In this document: positions 14,348-21,685 of the stretch, in pieces
Numbering within the stretch: position 1 is the stretch's first letter
Layout of the letters: each line of letters begins with the position of its first letter
Assembly (NCBI GenBank): GCA_036381435.1
Contig: DASVCW010000027.1
Span: forward strand, 1-34,508
DNA length: 34,508 nucleotides
Source of the DNA: Fodinibius sp036381435
Lineage (GTDB): Bacteria > Bacteroidota > Rhodothermia > Balneolales > Balneolaceae
Direction of reading: 5' to 3'
Position numbers and translations under genes: made by a program
Notes under the pieces: generated by a model
What the model was told of the DNA's origin: nothing
Databases searched by the model: none
The model's input: the letters and a program-made list of their open reading frames with translations, nothing else

Positions 14348-15599
14348 AGCTCAAAAATTTCATGACCAGTCCACAAATATAAGCGCCGTATGTTCCAATG
14401 GCATAACCTAAAACCGCAAGCAAAACTCCTACAGGCGCCAGTGAGGGATGAAAAGCGGATGCTACAATCGGAGCCGAAGCCGCACCGCCAATATTGGCCT
14501 GGCTTCCCACAGCGGTGAAGAAAAAGGGCGCATCAATGATTTTCGCGACGGTAATAAGGACAACGACATGAATAATAATCCAAAAGAAGCCGATCAGAAA
14601 CATACCCGGGCTGTCGAAAATGGCCAGCACATTCATCTTCATCCCGATGGTAGCTACAAGCACATATAAAAAGAGGCTGCCGAACTTCGAAGCTCCCGCG
14701 CCTTCAAGCTCTCTTGCTCTTGTAAATGAAAGCAGGATTCCACCGGCTGTAGCAATGAGGATGATCCAAAAGAATCTTGAATCGAGGTTTAACTGGCTGA
14801 GGTAAGGCGCGTTTTCTCTAATCCAGGGAGCGATGAGATCAGCCCCGAAATGTGCAATGCCTGTAATAACAAAAGCCACAGCTACAATACTGGTGATATC
14901 GGTCAGGGTTGGAATTTTGGCAATGCTTGATTTATAATCTTCAATCTTTTCACGCAATTCCTTAATACGTGAAGCATCTGCATTAAACCATCTGTCAATG
15001 CGATCTGAAATTCCAGCTCCATATAAAAGAAAGGCCAGCCATAAATTAGCCACGATAACATCAACCGTTACCATAACAGAAAAAAGTTCGGCACTGGGAT
15101 CAAAAATTTCATACATGGCAGCCTGATTCGCTCCGCCGCCAATCCAGCTTCCCGCGATGGTTGAAAGCCCGCGCCACAGAGCATCCGGGCCGACTCCTCC
15201 AAGCATTTCGGGGGCAAAATATCCGACAAGCAGAATGGCCAGCGGTCCGCCGATGATGATTCCCAGCGTTCCTGCTAAAAACATGATAATAGCTTTTGGC
15301 CCCAGGCCGATAATGCCCTTGAAGTCAATACTTAAGGTAAGAAGCACCAAACTTGCCGGCAGTAAATAGCGGGAGGCTACGAAATAAAGGTTGGATTCTT
15401 CACCCGATATCAGCCCCATGGAATTAAAAATAGACGGCACAAAATAACAGAGAAGAAGAGCCGGAACGAAAGTATAAAACTTTTTTAAAGTAGGATTATC
15501 ACTGCTCGAAGTGATAAAAATGACGGCCAGCGTAAGCAGTAAAAGGCCTAACACAACGGCATCGTTGGTAAAAACAGGGGCTGCAATCAGGGAGTACAT
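14346..15599 (-). CDS. DUF819 family membrane protein
   Basis: This 417-residue integral membrane protein has about ten hydrophobic segments. A charged cytoplasmic linker in the middle (about residues 200-232, WFNADASRIKELREKIEDY) separates two halves that look like inverted repeats. GSWIGGGANQAAMYE in the first half corresponds to GSQANIGGAASAPIVASA in the second. This is the DUF819 (YjcL-like) family, distantly like sodium-coupled symporters, so a transporter is likely; the substrate is unknown. It is monocistronic. Its stop codon overlaps the right arm of the four-helix-bundle element, and dapB lies upstream in divergent orientation. Confidence 0.88.
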   Translation of the reverse strand: MYSLIAAPVFTNDAVVLGLLLLTLAVIFITSSSDNPTLKKFYTFVPALLLCYFVPSIFNSMGLISGEESNLYFVASRYLLPASLVLLTLSIDFKGIIGLGPKAIIMFLAGTLGIIIGGPLAILLVGYFAPEMLGGVGPDALWRGLSTIAGSWIGGGANQAAMYEIFDPSAELFSVMVTVDVIVANLWLAFLLYGAGISDRIDRWFNADASRIKELREKIEDYKSSIAKIPTLTDITSIVAVAFVITGIAHFGADLIAPWIRENAPYLSQLNLDSRFFWIILIATAGGILLSFTRARELEGAGASKFGSLFLYVLVATIGMKMNVLAIFDSPGMFLIGFFWIIIHVVVLITVAKIIDAPFFFTAVGSQANIGGAASAPIVASAFHPSLAPVGVLLAVLGYAIGTYGAYICGLVMKFLS

Positions 15600-15741
15600 A
15601 GATGATATTCTGTTTAAAAAATATTAAGCTGAATCTCATTAAATTTTTAATGAAGCGCAAATAGTATGAAAATAGATTTGTAAAAGGTTATACTTGTTAC
15701 TTCTGTCAATATTAAAAGGAGCCAGTGAAAAAAACGCAAAG

Positions 15742-15796
15742 TGTCATTCTTCGACTACGGCTATTAAAAATCAAATGGCCTTCGCTCAGAATGACA
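15742..15796. repeat. GTCATTCT-type inverted repeat before dapB
   Basis: TGTCATTCT at 15742-15750 and AGAATGACA at 15788-15796 are perfect 9-base inverted repeats around a 37-base core. The words GTCATTCT and CGCTCAGAATGAC are of a type I have seen as intergenic repeats in many unrelated bacteria. It lies 36 bases before the dapB start, probably in its leader. Confidence 0.6.
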
Positions 15797-15831
15797 GGCT
15801 GGTTTTTCGCAGGTTCCTGAACACAAATACC

Positions 15832-16503
15832 ATGAAATTTGCCGTTATCGGAACCGGAAAAACCGGGAGAAAGGTTGTTGAACTGCTGGGCAAGAATCAA
15901 ATAATCGGCCCTTTTGATTCTTCTAAAAAACCAACTTCCCAAGTGCTTCAAAAAGCGGATGCAGCTGTTTTATTTGTGCCGGCTGCTGCAGTGGAAGAAT
16001 TGATAAATCCGCTTATTGATTCAAAAATTCCTGCTGCCTGGGCCACCACCGGTTACGAATGGCCGGATGATCTGGATCGCCGGCTCAAGGAAAAAGATGT
16101 TAAGTGGCTTCATGCTTCAAATTTTAGCCTGGGAATGAATATTGCTCGCCGGTGTTTAAATGTGATTGGCAAGAACTCCTCCGTTTTGAACAAGCCCTCA
16201 TTTCAGATTCATGAAATTCATCATACTCAAAAAAAGGATGCACCGAGTGGTACGGCCTTGTCATGGCAAGAATGGCTCGGAAAAAAGGCAGAAATTACAT
16301 CCGAGCGAAGGGGTGATGTTAAAGGGATCCATCAGCTGCAGGTGAAAACGGAATCGGAGTCTGTTTGGTTAAAACATGAAGCACATGACCGGAGAATTTT
16401 TGCCGAGGGAGCGATCTGGGCGGCCGAACAGTTGGTAAAACAAGACATAGCGCCGGGATTCCACAATTTTTCAACTATCTTCGATAAAGTAATGCAACAA
16501 TGA
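15832..16503 (+). CDS. dapB: 4-hydroxy-tetrahydrodipicolinate reductase
   Basis: DapB reduces the cyclic product of DapA with NAD(P)H in the diaminopimelate/lysine pathway. From the ATG at 15832 the protein has 223 residues and begins MKFAVIGTGKTGRKVVELLG, the nucleotide-binding motif. An in-frame extension upstream (from 15694) covers an intergenic repeat and is not protein-like, so I reject it. The catalytic signature EIHHTQKKDAPSGTAL contains the His-His pair and the lysine. It is shorter than E. coli DapB, as usual in Bacteroidota. The stop overlaps the dapA start (ATGA at 16500-16503), which means translational coupling. Confidence 0.94.
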   Translation: MKFAVIGTGKTGRKVVELLGKNQIIGPFDSSKKPTSQVLQKADAAVLFVPAAAVEELINPLIDSKIPAAWATTGYEWPDDLDRRLKEKDVKWLHASNFSLGMNIARRCLNVIGKNSSVLNKPSFQIHEIHHTQKKDAPSGTALSWQEWLGKKAEITSERRGDVKGIHQLQVKTESESVWLKHEAHDRRIFAEGAIWAAEQLVKQDIAPGFHNFSTIFDKVMQQ

Positions 16504-17390
16504 TCAATTTTACCGATACGCCGCTTTGGACTGCACTTGTAACGCCGATGAGAGAGAATGGCGATCTGCATCTTGACGATTTAGCTTCTCTCATTAACCG
16601 GCAGGATGAAGCGGGAAATGGAGTTCTGATTTTGGGAAGCACGGGTGAAGGGCTGGCACTCGATTTAGAAGATAAAAAACAAGTCGTGAAAACAGCGGCG
16701 AATTTGAATATTGATGTTCCCATTATGGCGGGAGTAGGCGGATTCAATCTCAAAGAGCAGCTTGAATGGATTGAATATTGCCGTCAGTTTAATATAGATG
16801 CCTTTTTGCTTGTAACTCCGCTTTATGCCAAACCGGGTGCCAGGGGACAGGTAGAATGGTTTAAAGCCTTGCTGGATGCTGCTGATAAACCTTGTATGCT
16901 TTATAACGTGCCTTCGAGAACGGGATTGAAAATGAGTCCTGCGGTTTTGAAAGAGCTTCATGGCCATACTAATTTCAAGGCAGTTAAGGAAGCCAGTGGA
17001 AGCATTGCTGATTATCAAAATTATCGAAAGACCGCGCCTGATCTCGCGTTTTTTAGCGGAGATGATGGCCTCACCCCGTTTTTTGCTATGGCCGGTTGTA
17101 ACGGACTGGTTTCCGTGGCTTCAAATGTTTGGCCGAAAGCAACACACCGCTACTTGGAATGGTGCTTAGCGGGGCGAGGCCCTGAACTGCTTCCACTTTG
17201 GCAGGAGTGTACTGAAGCACTTTTTAGTGCGCCAAACCCCGTTCCGGCTAAAGTTTTATTGAAGGAGAAGGGGTGGATTTCATCATCAGTTTTGCGTCCG
17301 CCTTTGACGGAAGATGAGGTGGAAGATATTGGCTTACTGAAAAATGCGGATGGCAAGATTCAGGAATGGTATGAGGAAATAAATAACTGA
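16500..17390 (+). CDS. dapA: 4-hydroxy-tetrahydrodipicolinate synthase
   Basis: DapA condenses pyruvate with aspartate semialdehyde, the first committed step to diaminopimelate and lysine. The 296-residue TIM-barrel protein shows GSTGEGLALDLEDK (46-59) for the substrate carboxylate, Tyr135 and Arg140 in YNVPSRTG, and Lys163 in AVKEASGSI, the Schiff-base lysine. It is coupled to dapB by a four-base overlap. A 204-base spacer with an inverted repeat separates it from dapD. Feedback control by lysine is common in the family but cannot be judged from the sequence. Confidence 0.96.
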   Translation: MINFTDTPLWTALVTPMRENGDLHLDDLASLINRQDEAGNGVLILGSTGEGLALDLEDKKQVVKTAANLNIDVPIMAGVGGFNLKEQLEWIEYCRQFNIDAFLLVTPLYAKPGARGQVEWFKALLDAADKPCMLYNVPSRTGLKMSPAVLKELHGHTNFKAVKEASGSIADYQNYRKTAPDLAFFSGDDGLTPFFAMAGCNGLVSVASNVWPKATHRYLEWCLAGRGPELLPLWQECTEALFSAPNPVPAKVLLKEKGWISSSVLRPPLTEDEVEDIGLLKNADGKIQEWYEEINN

Positions 17391-17411
17391 TTTGAACCTT
17401 TCTGAACTGTT

Positions 17412-17493
17412 TCACAAAGCTGCACGAAGAAGACGCAAAGGGGGCACAAAGAAATCTTCGCACAACTTTGAGATTCTTTGTGAAACTTTGTGA
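17412..17493. repeat. Inverted repeat in the dapA-dapD spacer
   Basis: Twenty-base arms at 17412-17431 and 17474-17493 match at 17 of 20 positions (TCACAAAG, CAC and AAGAA blocks) around a 42-base core that contains GACGCAAAG and GCACAAAG words. If co-transcribed, the dap mRNA would carry this stem between cistrons. Confidence 0.65.
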
Positions 17494-17594
17494 TTAGCTT
17501 TGGCATTGGACTTGGAAGAAATTGTAATTCTGGTTCTGAAAAATTCAGGATGTAATCGATATTATTTTAAACGGCAAACCAAATTTTTTAGCAA

Positions 17595-18350
17595 ATGAGC
17601 GACAGTAACTGGGAAGAAATTTTAGATCAGCTTGAACAGGGTGAAGTGCGGGCTGCTGAGCCACAAGCAGATGGCTGGGTAGCCAATGTCAAGATAAAAG
17701 AAGCGATTTTAGCTTCATTCAAAGCGGGTAAAAACACCGAGTTTTCGGGTATTTACGATGGATTTGTAGATAAGCACAACTTGCCGCCCCGTCGTTTTAC
17801 AGTTGAAGAAGACGTACGGTTAGTTCCGGGCGGTTCATCCGTTCGCCGGGGTGCTTATGTGGCTCCCGGTGTGATCATCATGCCACCCGCTTATATCAAT
17901 GTTGGCGGTTATGTGGATGAAGGTTCCATGGTTGATAGCCATGCTTTGGTGGGTTCTTGCGCACAGGTTGGCAAGAATGTGCATCTTTCTGCCGGAGTTC
18001 AGCTTGGGGGTGTGCTCGAGCCGGTGGGGCTTTCACCGGTAGTGATTGAAGATGACTGTTTTATCGGCGCGGGATCAGTAATTGTGGAAGGAATTTTAGT
18101 AAAAAAAGGAGCCGTTATTGCCCCGGGGGTTACCCTGTCAAAATCCATTCCGGTTTATGATTGTGTGAATAAAAAAGTACTGGAAAAAGGAGCGCCGATC
18201 CCCGAAGGTGCAGTAGTAATTCCCGGCACCCGTCCTATGAATGGAAATTGGGCATCAGGAAAGGGGTTGTCAGTTTCATGTCCGCTTATCGTAAAATATC
18301 GCGATGAGAAGAGTGATGCGTCGTTGGAGCTTGAGGAGGCGTTGCGATGA
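17595..18350 (+). CDS. dapD: Tetrahydrodipicolinate N-succinyltransferase
   Basis: DapD transfers a succinyl group from succinyl-CoA to tetrahydrodipicolinate in the succinylase branch of diaminopimelate synthesis. The 251-residue protein has an alpha-helical N-terminal domain (to about residue 70), then a left-handed beta-helix built of hexapeptide repeats: VAPGVIIMPPAYINVGGYV, MVDSHALVGSCAQVG, VHLSAGVQLGGV, and the ending VVIEDDCFIGAGSVIVEG. The segment IPEGAVVIPGTRPMNG closes the helix. It is slightly shorter than E. coli DapD. Its place after dapB-dapA and before an ArgD-type aminotransferase supports the assignment over other hexapeptide acyltransferases. Confidence 0.93.
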   Translation: MSDSNWEEILDQLEQGEVRAAEPQADGWVANVKIKEAILASFKAGKNTEFSGIYDGFVDKHNLPPRRFTVEEDVRLVPGGSSVRRGAYVAPGVIIMPPAYINVGGYVDEGSMVDSHALVGSCAQVGKNVHLSAGVQLGGVLEPVGLSPVVIEDDCFIGAGSVIVEGILVKKGAVIAPGVTLSKSIPVYDCVNKKVLEKGAPIPEGAVVIPGTRPMNGNWASGKGLSVSCPLIVKYRDEKSDASLELEEALR

Positions 18351-18355
18351 TAATT

Positions 18356-18403
18356 ATTGCGGAGTGCGTATTGTTAACTTTTATAAAATACGTACTACGC
18401 AAT
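18356..18403. repeat. Inverted repeat between dapD and the aminotransferase gene
   Basis: ATTGCGGAGTGCGTAT at 18356-18371 pairs with 18388-18403 at 14 of 16 positions around a 16-base loop. A similar word, ATTGCGTATTTCGTAT, occurs near 12478. Confidence 0.65.
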
Positions 18404-18438
18404 ATGAAATATGAACAAAACAAGTTTTTAAATTTCCT

Positions 18439-19617
18439 ATGACCGACGTTTCCCAGCAACTCACTCATCGCTATCATGTTGATCTTTATAACCGCTATCC
18501 CATTACTCTAAAAGAGGGGAAAGGGGTGTTTGTGAAAGATACTGAAGGCAAGGAATATCTGGACGCGATGGCCGGAATTGCCGTAAACAGCCTGGGACAT
18601 TGCCACCCTGCTGTGGTTGAAGCGATTCAAAAGCAGGCGGCGAGGCTGATGCATATTTCAAATTTCTATTACAGCGAGCCGCAAAGTTTGCTGGTGGAAA
18701 AACTGGCTGAGGTTTCGGGCCTTGATCAGGCTTTTTTGTGCAACAGCGGGGCCGAGGCCATTGAAGGAGCCATCAAACTGGCTCGAAAGTATGCAACTAT
18801 TCGAGATAAAACAGGGCTTATTATCTCAATGGAAAACTGTTTTCATGGGCGTACTTTGGGTGCTATAGCTATGGGAAAGAAGAAGTATCAGGATGGATTT
18901 CACCCGCTGCCCGAAGGTTTTGGACAGGTGCCGGTTGATGATATCGGAGCCCTTGAAGCGAAAGTGGACAAAAATACCACTGCTGTTATTTTGGAACCGA
19001 TACAAGGTGAAGGTGGCATTCGTCCCGTTAGCAAAAAATATATGCAACGAGTGAGGGAGCTTTGCGATGAGCATGATACTTTGATGATTCTTGATGAAAT
19101 ACAATCGGGTATCGGACGGACGGGAAAGATGTTTGCCTATCAGCATTATGGAATCAAGCCGGATATTGTTGCCTCGGCCAAAGCACTGGGCAATGGGTTT
19201 CCGATCGGGGCAGTGATTACTAAAAAAGAGGTGGGTGATGCTTTTGAACATGGAAATCATGGCACTACATACGGTGGCAATCCGCTGGCTTGTGTAGCTG
19301 CCAATGCCGTGCTTTCTGTAATGCAAAAAGAAAATGTTCCACAAAAAGCGGCTAAAAACGGGATTTACTTTTTGAATCGCCTGAAAGATGCGACCGCAGA
19401 GTTAGACTGCATCAAGAAAGTACGAGGCAAAGGTTTGATGATTGGGGTTGAAATAAGTTTAGATGGTCGTTCAGTTGTGGAAGAGATGATGAAAAGGGGA
19501 GTTCTTTCTAATTTTGTATCGGGTGACATCATCCGTTTTGTGCCGCCTTTAATCATCACTCAAAAACAAATTGACCGGGTGATTGATGTATTTGTAGAAG
19601 CTTGCAGGGAAGTTTAG
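18439..19617 (+). CDS. ArgD-family aminotransferase, probable succinyl-diaminopimelate transaminase
   Basis: This 392-residue class III PLP enzyme resembles acetylornithine/succinylornithine aminotransferase. Motifs are AMAGIAVNSLGHCHP, CNSGAEAIEGAIKLARK (GAE at 104-106), FHGRTLGAIA, ILDEIQSGIGRTG (DEIQ at 219-222) and the PLP lysine Lys248 in SAKALGNGFPIG, ending in HGTTYGGNPLACVAA. In E. coli ArgD makes both N-acetylornithine and N-succinyl-diaminopimelate (DapC activity). Here the gene follows dapB, dapA and dapD and no arginine gene is nearby. I therefore infer the DapC step, with a possible double role. The 88-base spacer before it holds an inverted repeat. Confidence 0.9.
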   Translation: MTDVSQQLTHRYHVDLYNRYPITLKEGKGVFVKDTEGKEYLDAMAGIAVNSLGHCHPAVVEAIQKQAARLMHISNFYYSEPQSLLVEKLAEVSGLDQAFLCNSGAEAIEGAIKLARKYATIRDKTGLIISMENCFHGRTLGAIAMGKKKYQDGFHPLPEGFGQVPVDDIGALEAKVDKNTTAVILEPIQGEGGIRPVSKKYMQRVRELCDEHDTLMILDEIQSGIGRTGKMFAYQHYGIKPDIVASAKALGNGFPIGAVITKKEVGDAFEHGNHGTTYGGNPLACVAANAVLSVMQKENVPQKAAKNGIYFLNRLKDATAELDCIKKVRGKGLMIGVEISLDGRSVVEEMMKRGVLSNFVSGDIIRFVPPLIITQKQIDRVIDVFVEACREV

Positions 19618-19765
19618 TAAAACTTCGTCTTTGGGCCAACTATTCAAAAATTAAATAAATATTGAGCGTGTAAATAACACTATTCTTATAAGCTTTACTA
19701 AACTTGAGCAAAATTAGCAGCGCTTTGAGTCAGACTCAGATATTTTTCAAGGTTAGTCGCTGATC

Positions 19766-19790
19766 CTGTCAGGTTGGCAACCCGACCTGC
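19766..19790. repeat. REP-like hairpin
   Basis: CAGGTTGG (19770-19777) pairs with CCCGACCTG (19782-19789) as an 8-bp stem with one wobble around the loop CAAC. CCTGTC at the start and CCCGACCT near the end match the hairpin at 301-329. It lies in the 247-base spacer between the aminotransferase gene and a small unknown gene, in which I see nothing else clear. Confidence 0.55.
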
Positions 19791-19864
19791 ATAAAATTCA
19801 TCAGAACAAAAATTGCTCATTCTGGTTAAAATAGGTAGGATTTTTAATTGAAAAGAGGAGAGTT

Positions 19865-20143
19865 ATGGCTTTAATATCAAGAAACGATTTGCACTATAGT
19901 GATTACAAATGGAATTCGAACCCCACAGTAGAACCACGCTTTCATGGGATAGCAGATAATAACGCATTCGACAAAACTGATGGTAACGATGTGCTATACG
20001 TAATCAATGAATACGCGCGGGAGAATGATATTCAGGACAAAAAACATGCTTTGGAGCTTGAAAGGGAGATCCGCCAAAACATGGCAAAGGATATCAGTAC
20101 GCAGCGCGATGTTACCGATTGGCTGAAATCGATTTTCAGGTAG
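19865..20143 (+). CDS. Small protein of unknown function
   Basis: I do not recognise this 92-residue protein. It has no signal peptide, membrane segment or cysteine. The N-terminal 40 residues are rich in Asn, Asp and aromatic residues (HYSDYKWNSNPTVEPRF); residues 45-90 look helical and charged (LYVINEYARENDIQDKKHAL, ELEREIRQNMAKD). The start is well supported by a strong AAAGAGGAG about four to nine bases before the ATG at 19865, one of the better ribosome binding sites in the window, so I believe it is translated. A copy of the 72-75 bp miniature element begins nine bases after its stop. Confidence 0.7.
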   Translation: MALISRNDLHYSDYKWNSNPTVEPRFHGIADNNAFDKTDGNDVLYVINEYARENDIQDKKHALELEREIRQNMAKDISTQRDVTDWLKSIFR

Positions 20144-20151
20144 CAAGCTAC

Positions 20152-20223
20152 CTATAAGCGTTCCGAAAACGGACCTGGCAGCGTGCACGGGAGGAGTTGA
20201 AAATGCTTGACAGGAATCAGAAA
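20152..20223 (+). repeat. Miniature element, copy A
   Basis: This 72-base copy starts CTATAAGCGT and ends GACAGGAATCAGAAA. The ends and an internal GGCAGCGT match copies at 20835-20909 (inverted) and 31329-31400; the middle differs. Confidence 0.6.
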
Positions 20224-20247
20224 AACGCTCAGGTTTAATTAATGCCA

Positions 20248-20280
20248 ATAAAAAAAGCCCGCTTCTAAAGAAACGGGCTT
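20248..20280 (-). terminator. Intrinsic terminator of the cold-shock gene
   Basis: On the minus strand AAGCCCG (20274-20280) pairs with CGGGCTT (20255-20261) and runs into a T-rich tract (A-run at 20250-20256 on the plus strand). It begins 24 bases after the end of the cold-shock gene. Confidence 0.8.
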
Positions 20281-20304
20281 CGATGCAGTTCTAATCGACT
20301 ACAA

Positions 20305-20523
20305 TTATTTGTAATCAAGGCTGCGTACGTCAGTTGCACTTAGACCTTTTGGAGTTTCTTCGACGTTGAATTCTACATTCTCTCCGTCTTCGAGACCTTG
20401 ATTATAATCTAAATTTTCTACGTTGTTTCTGTGGACGAATACATCTTTGCTTCCGTCCTCTGGCTCGATAAATCCAAAACCTTTTTCAACATCGAACCAT
20501 TTTACTTTACCTTGTTGTGTCAT
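20305..20523 (-). CDS. csp: Cold-shock domain protein
   Basis: This 72-residue OB-fold protein binds single-stranded RNA or DNA and melts RNA structure after temperature downshift. It begins MTQQGKVKWFDVEKGFGFIE and shows RNP1 (KGFGFI) and RNP2 (DVFVH), ending in a conserved SATDVRSL. A longer in-frame version (from 20586) adds 21 residues unlike the family, so I start at 20523. No clear Shine-Dalgarno sequence precedes it. Cold-shock genes often have long regulated leaders, and the 444-base spacer upstream would allow one, but I see no direct proof. A terminator follows. The gene lies between copies A and B of the miniature element, which face each other. Confidence 0.93.
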   Translation of the reverse strand: MTQQGKVKWFDVEKGFGFIEPEDGSKDVFVHRNNVENLDYNQGLEDGENVEFNVEETPKGLSATDVRSLDYK

Positions 20524-20967
20524 TTGAGAAGTATTGATTTTATTCACCTTAGGTTCCGCCTCTCGAGAAGAATTGATAAGCTTCATCCAGAAAACATCAC
20601 TGAAGGTGGGATTAAATATAACGCTTAAAGTTACGGCTCATGAAGGCAAAAATCCATAATTATTTGTGTTAAACCTCAAAAAAACTGTGATTATTGACAG
20701 TAACAGCAGATTGTAGCTATTGCTTTGGCAGGGTTGTAGTAATTCATTACTATTATTTTATAATAAATAAAGATGAAAATAAGTAAGCTTTACTTTAAAT
20801 TAATTTTAAAACTATTGACGCTGACAGCATTCCAGGTTTCTGGTCCTGCCAGCGTATTGGGCAACGCTGTAAAGCCCGATCCTGAATGTTCGGGACGGGA
20901 TGCTTACAGATTGTTGTTAGTTTAATCGGTAAAAGCATTTTTTAATCTATTTTAATTAAAGAATATT
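20524..20967. other. Spacer between the cold-shock gene and the outer-membrane gene
   Basis: This 444-base A+T-rich divergent spacer has no credible reading frame. It must hold the promoters of both neighbours, but I cannot name convincing -35/-10 pairs. Miniature element copy B occupies 20835-20909. The rest (20587-20830) shows nothing else I can support. Confidence 0.6.
20835..20909 (-). repeat. Miniature element, copy B
   Basis: Read on the minus strand this 75-base copy starts CTGTAAGCATCC and ends GCTGGCAGGACCAGAAACC. It contains TACAGCGTTG in the middle as copy C does, plus a small hairpin CCCGA/TCGGG not in the other copies. Confidence 0.6.
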
Positions 20968-21531
20968 ATGAATATGAAAAAATCATTACTAGCTCTCGTA
21001 ACCTTAGTATTATTGACAGGAATCATTCCACAAGCTGCTTCGGCACAATGGAGCATCGGTGCTTCTTATCAAATTCGAGAAGAAGCTCCTGAAAATGGAT
21101 TTGGCGTACGGGTAGAACGCGAACTTTTAGGTGCAGCACCAATTTTTAATTTAGCTTTGCAAGCTCACTTCAGCTATTTCAGCGCTGATAATTATTTAGG
21201 TGAAGGCGGGGTAACTTACGGTGAAGTAGAAAATTATGATTATGGCCTTGCTGCTTTAGGCGGCGTTTCATTAGGACTTATTTCTCCTTATGTAGGTCTT
21301 GGTTTGGGCTCTACCACCTTCGAATTGGGTGATGAAGCTCAACTTCCCGGTGAAGGAAGCGAAAGCAATCTATATTGGAATGGCTTTATAGGTGCAAAAA
21401 TAAGTCCCATCCCCGTTGTAAAGCCGTTTGTGGAGTATCGTATCCAGTCTACTCAGGAATTTGAAGATCTGGGTGAAAATCCTGATACGGGTAACGGAAG
21501 GTTGATCTTCGGTATCTACATCACTTTTTAA
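20968..21531 (+). CDS. Outer-membrane beta-barrel protein
   Basis: This 187-residue protein has a signal peptide with likely cleavage after residue 26 (IIPQAASA-QW). It then shows alternating strands ending in aromatic residues (WSIGASYQI, FNLALQAHFSYF, YDYGLAALGGVSLGLI, PYVGLGLGSTTFEL, GFIGAKISPIPVVKPFVEY) and a final GRLIFGIYITF with a C-terminal phenylalanine. This is the pattern of a small eight-stranded barrel inserted by the Bam machinery. The function is unknown. It is monocistronic with a strong terminator behind. Confidence 0.82.
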   Translation: MNMKKSLLALVTLVLLTGIIPQAASAQWSIGASYQIREEAPENGFGVRVERELLGAAPIFNLALQAHFSYFSADNYLGEGGVTYGEVENYDYGLAALGGVSLGLISPYVGLGLGSTTFELGDEAQLPGEGSESNLYWNGFIGAKISPIPVVKPFVEYRIQSTQEFEDLGENPDTGNGRLIFGIYITF

Positions 21532-21552
21532 AGAAAATAAATAAAAACCGGC

Positions 21553-21585
21553 GGGCGGACGTTATATAAGCGTCCGCCCTTTTTT
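21553..21585 (+). terminator. Intrinsic terminator of the outer-membrane gene
   Basis: GGGCGGACG (21553-21561) pairs perfectly with CGTCCGCCC (21571-21579) around a nine-base loop, followed by six T. Confidence 0.9.
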
Positions 21586-21685
21586 ATTATTCAAAATTGG
21601 TAAAAAAGCGAACAGTTCGTTTATTTGAATGTAAACAGCATTTGCCGTGTTGATGGACTAACAGATGGCAGGCTTTTAAAGATTT

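Noticed and set aside
15694..15831. N-terminal extension of DapB by 46 residues
   Set aside because: It covers the GTCATTCT inverted repeat, and the family begins at MKFAVIGTGKTG; a repeat-coded extension is not credible.
20524..20586. Longer cold-shock protein starting at 20586
   Set aside because: The extra 21 residues do not belong to the family and no ribosome binding site precedes that ATG.
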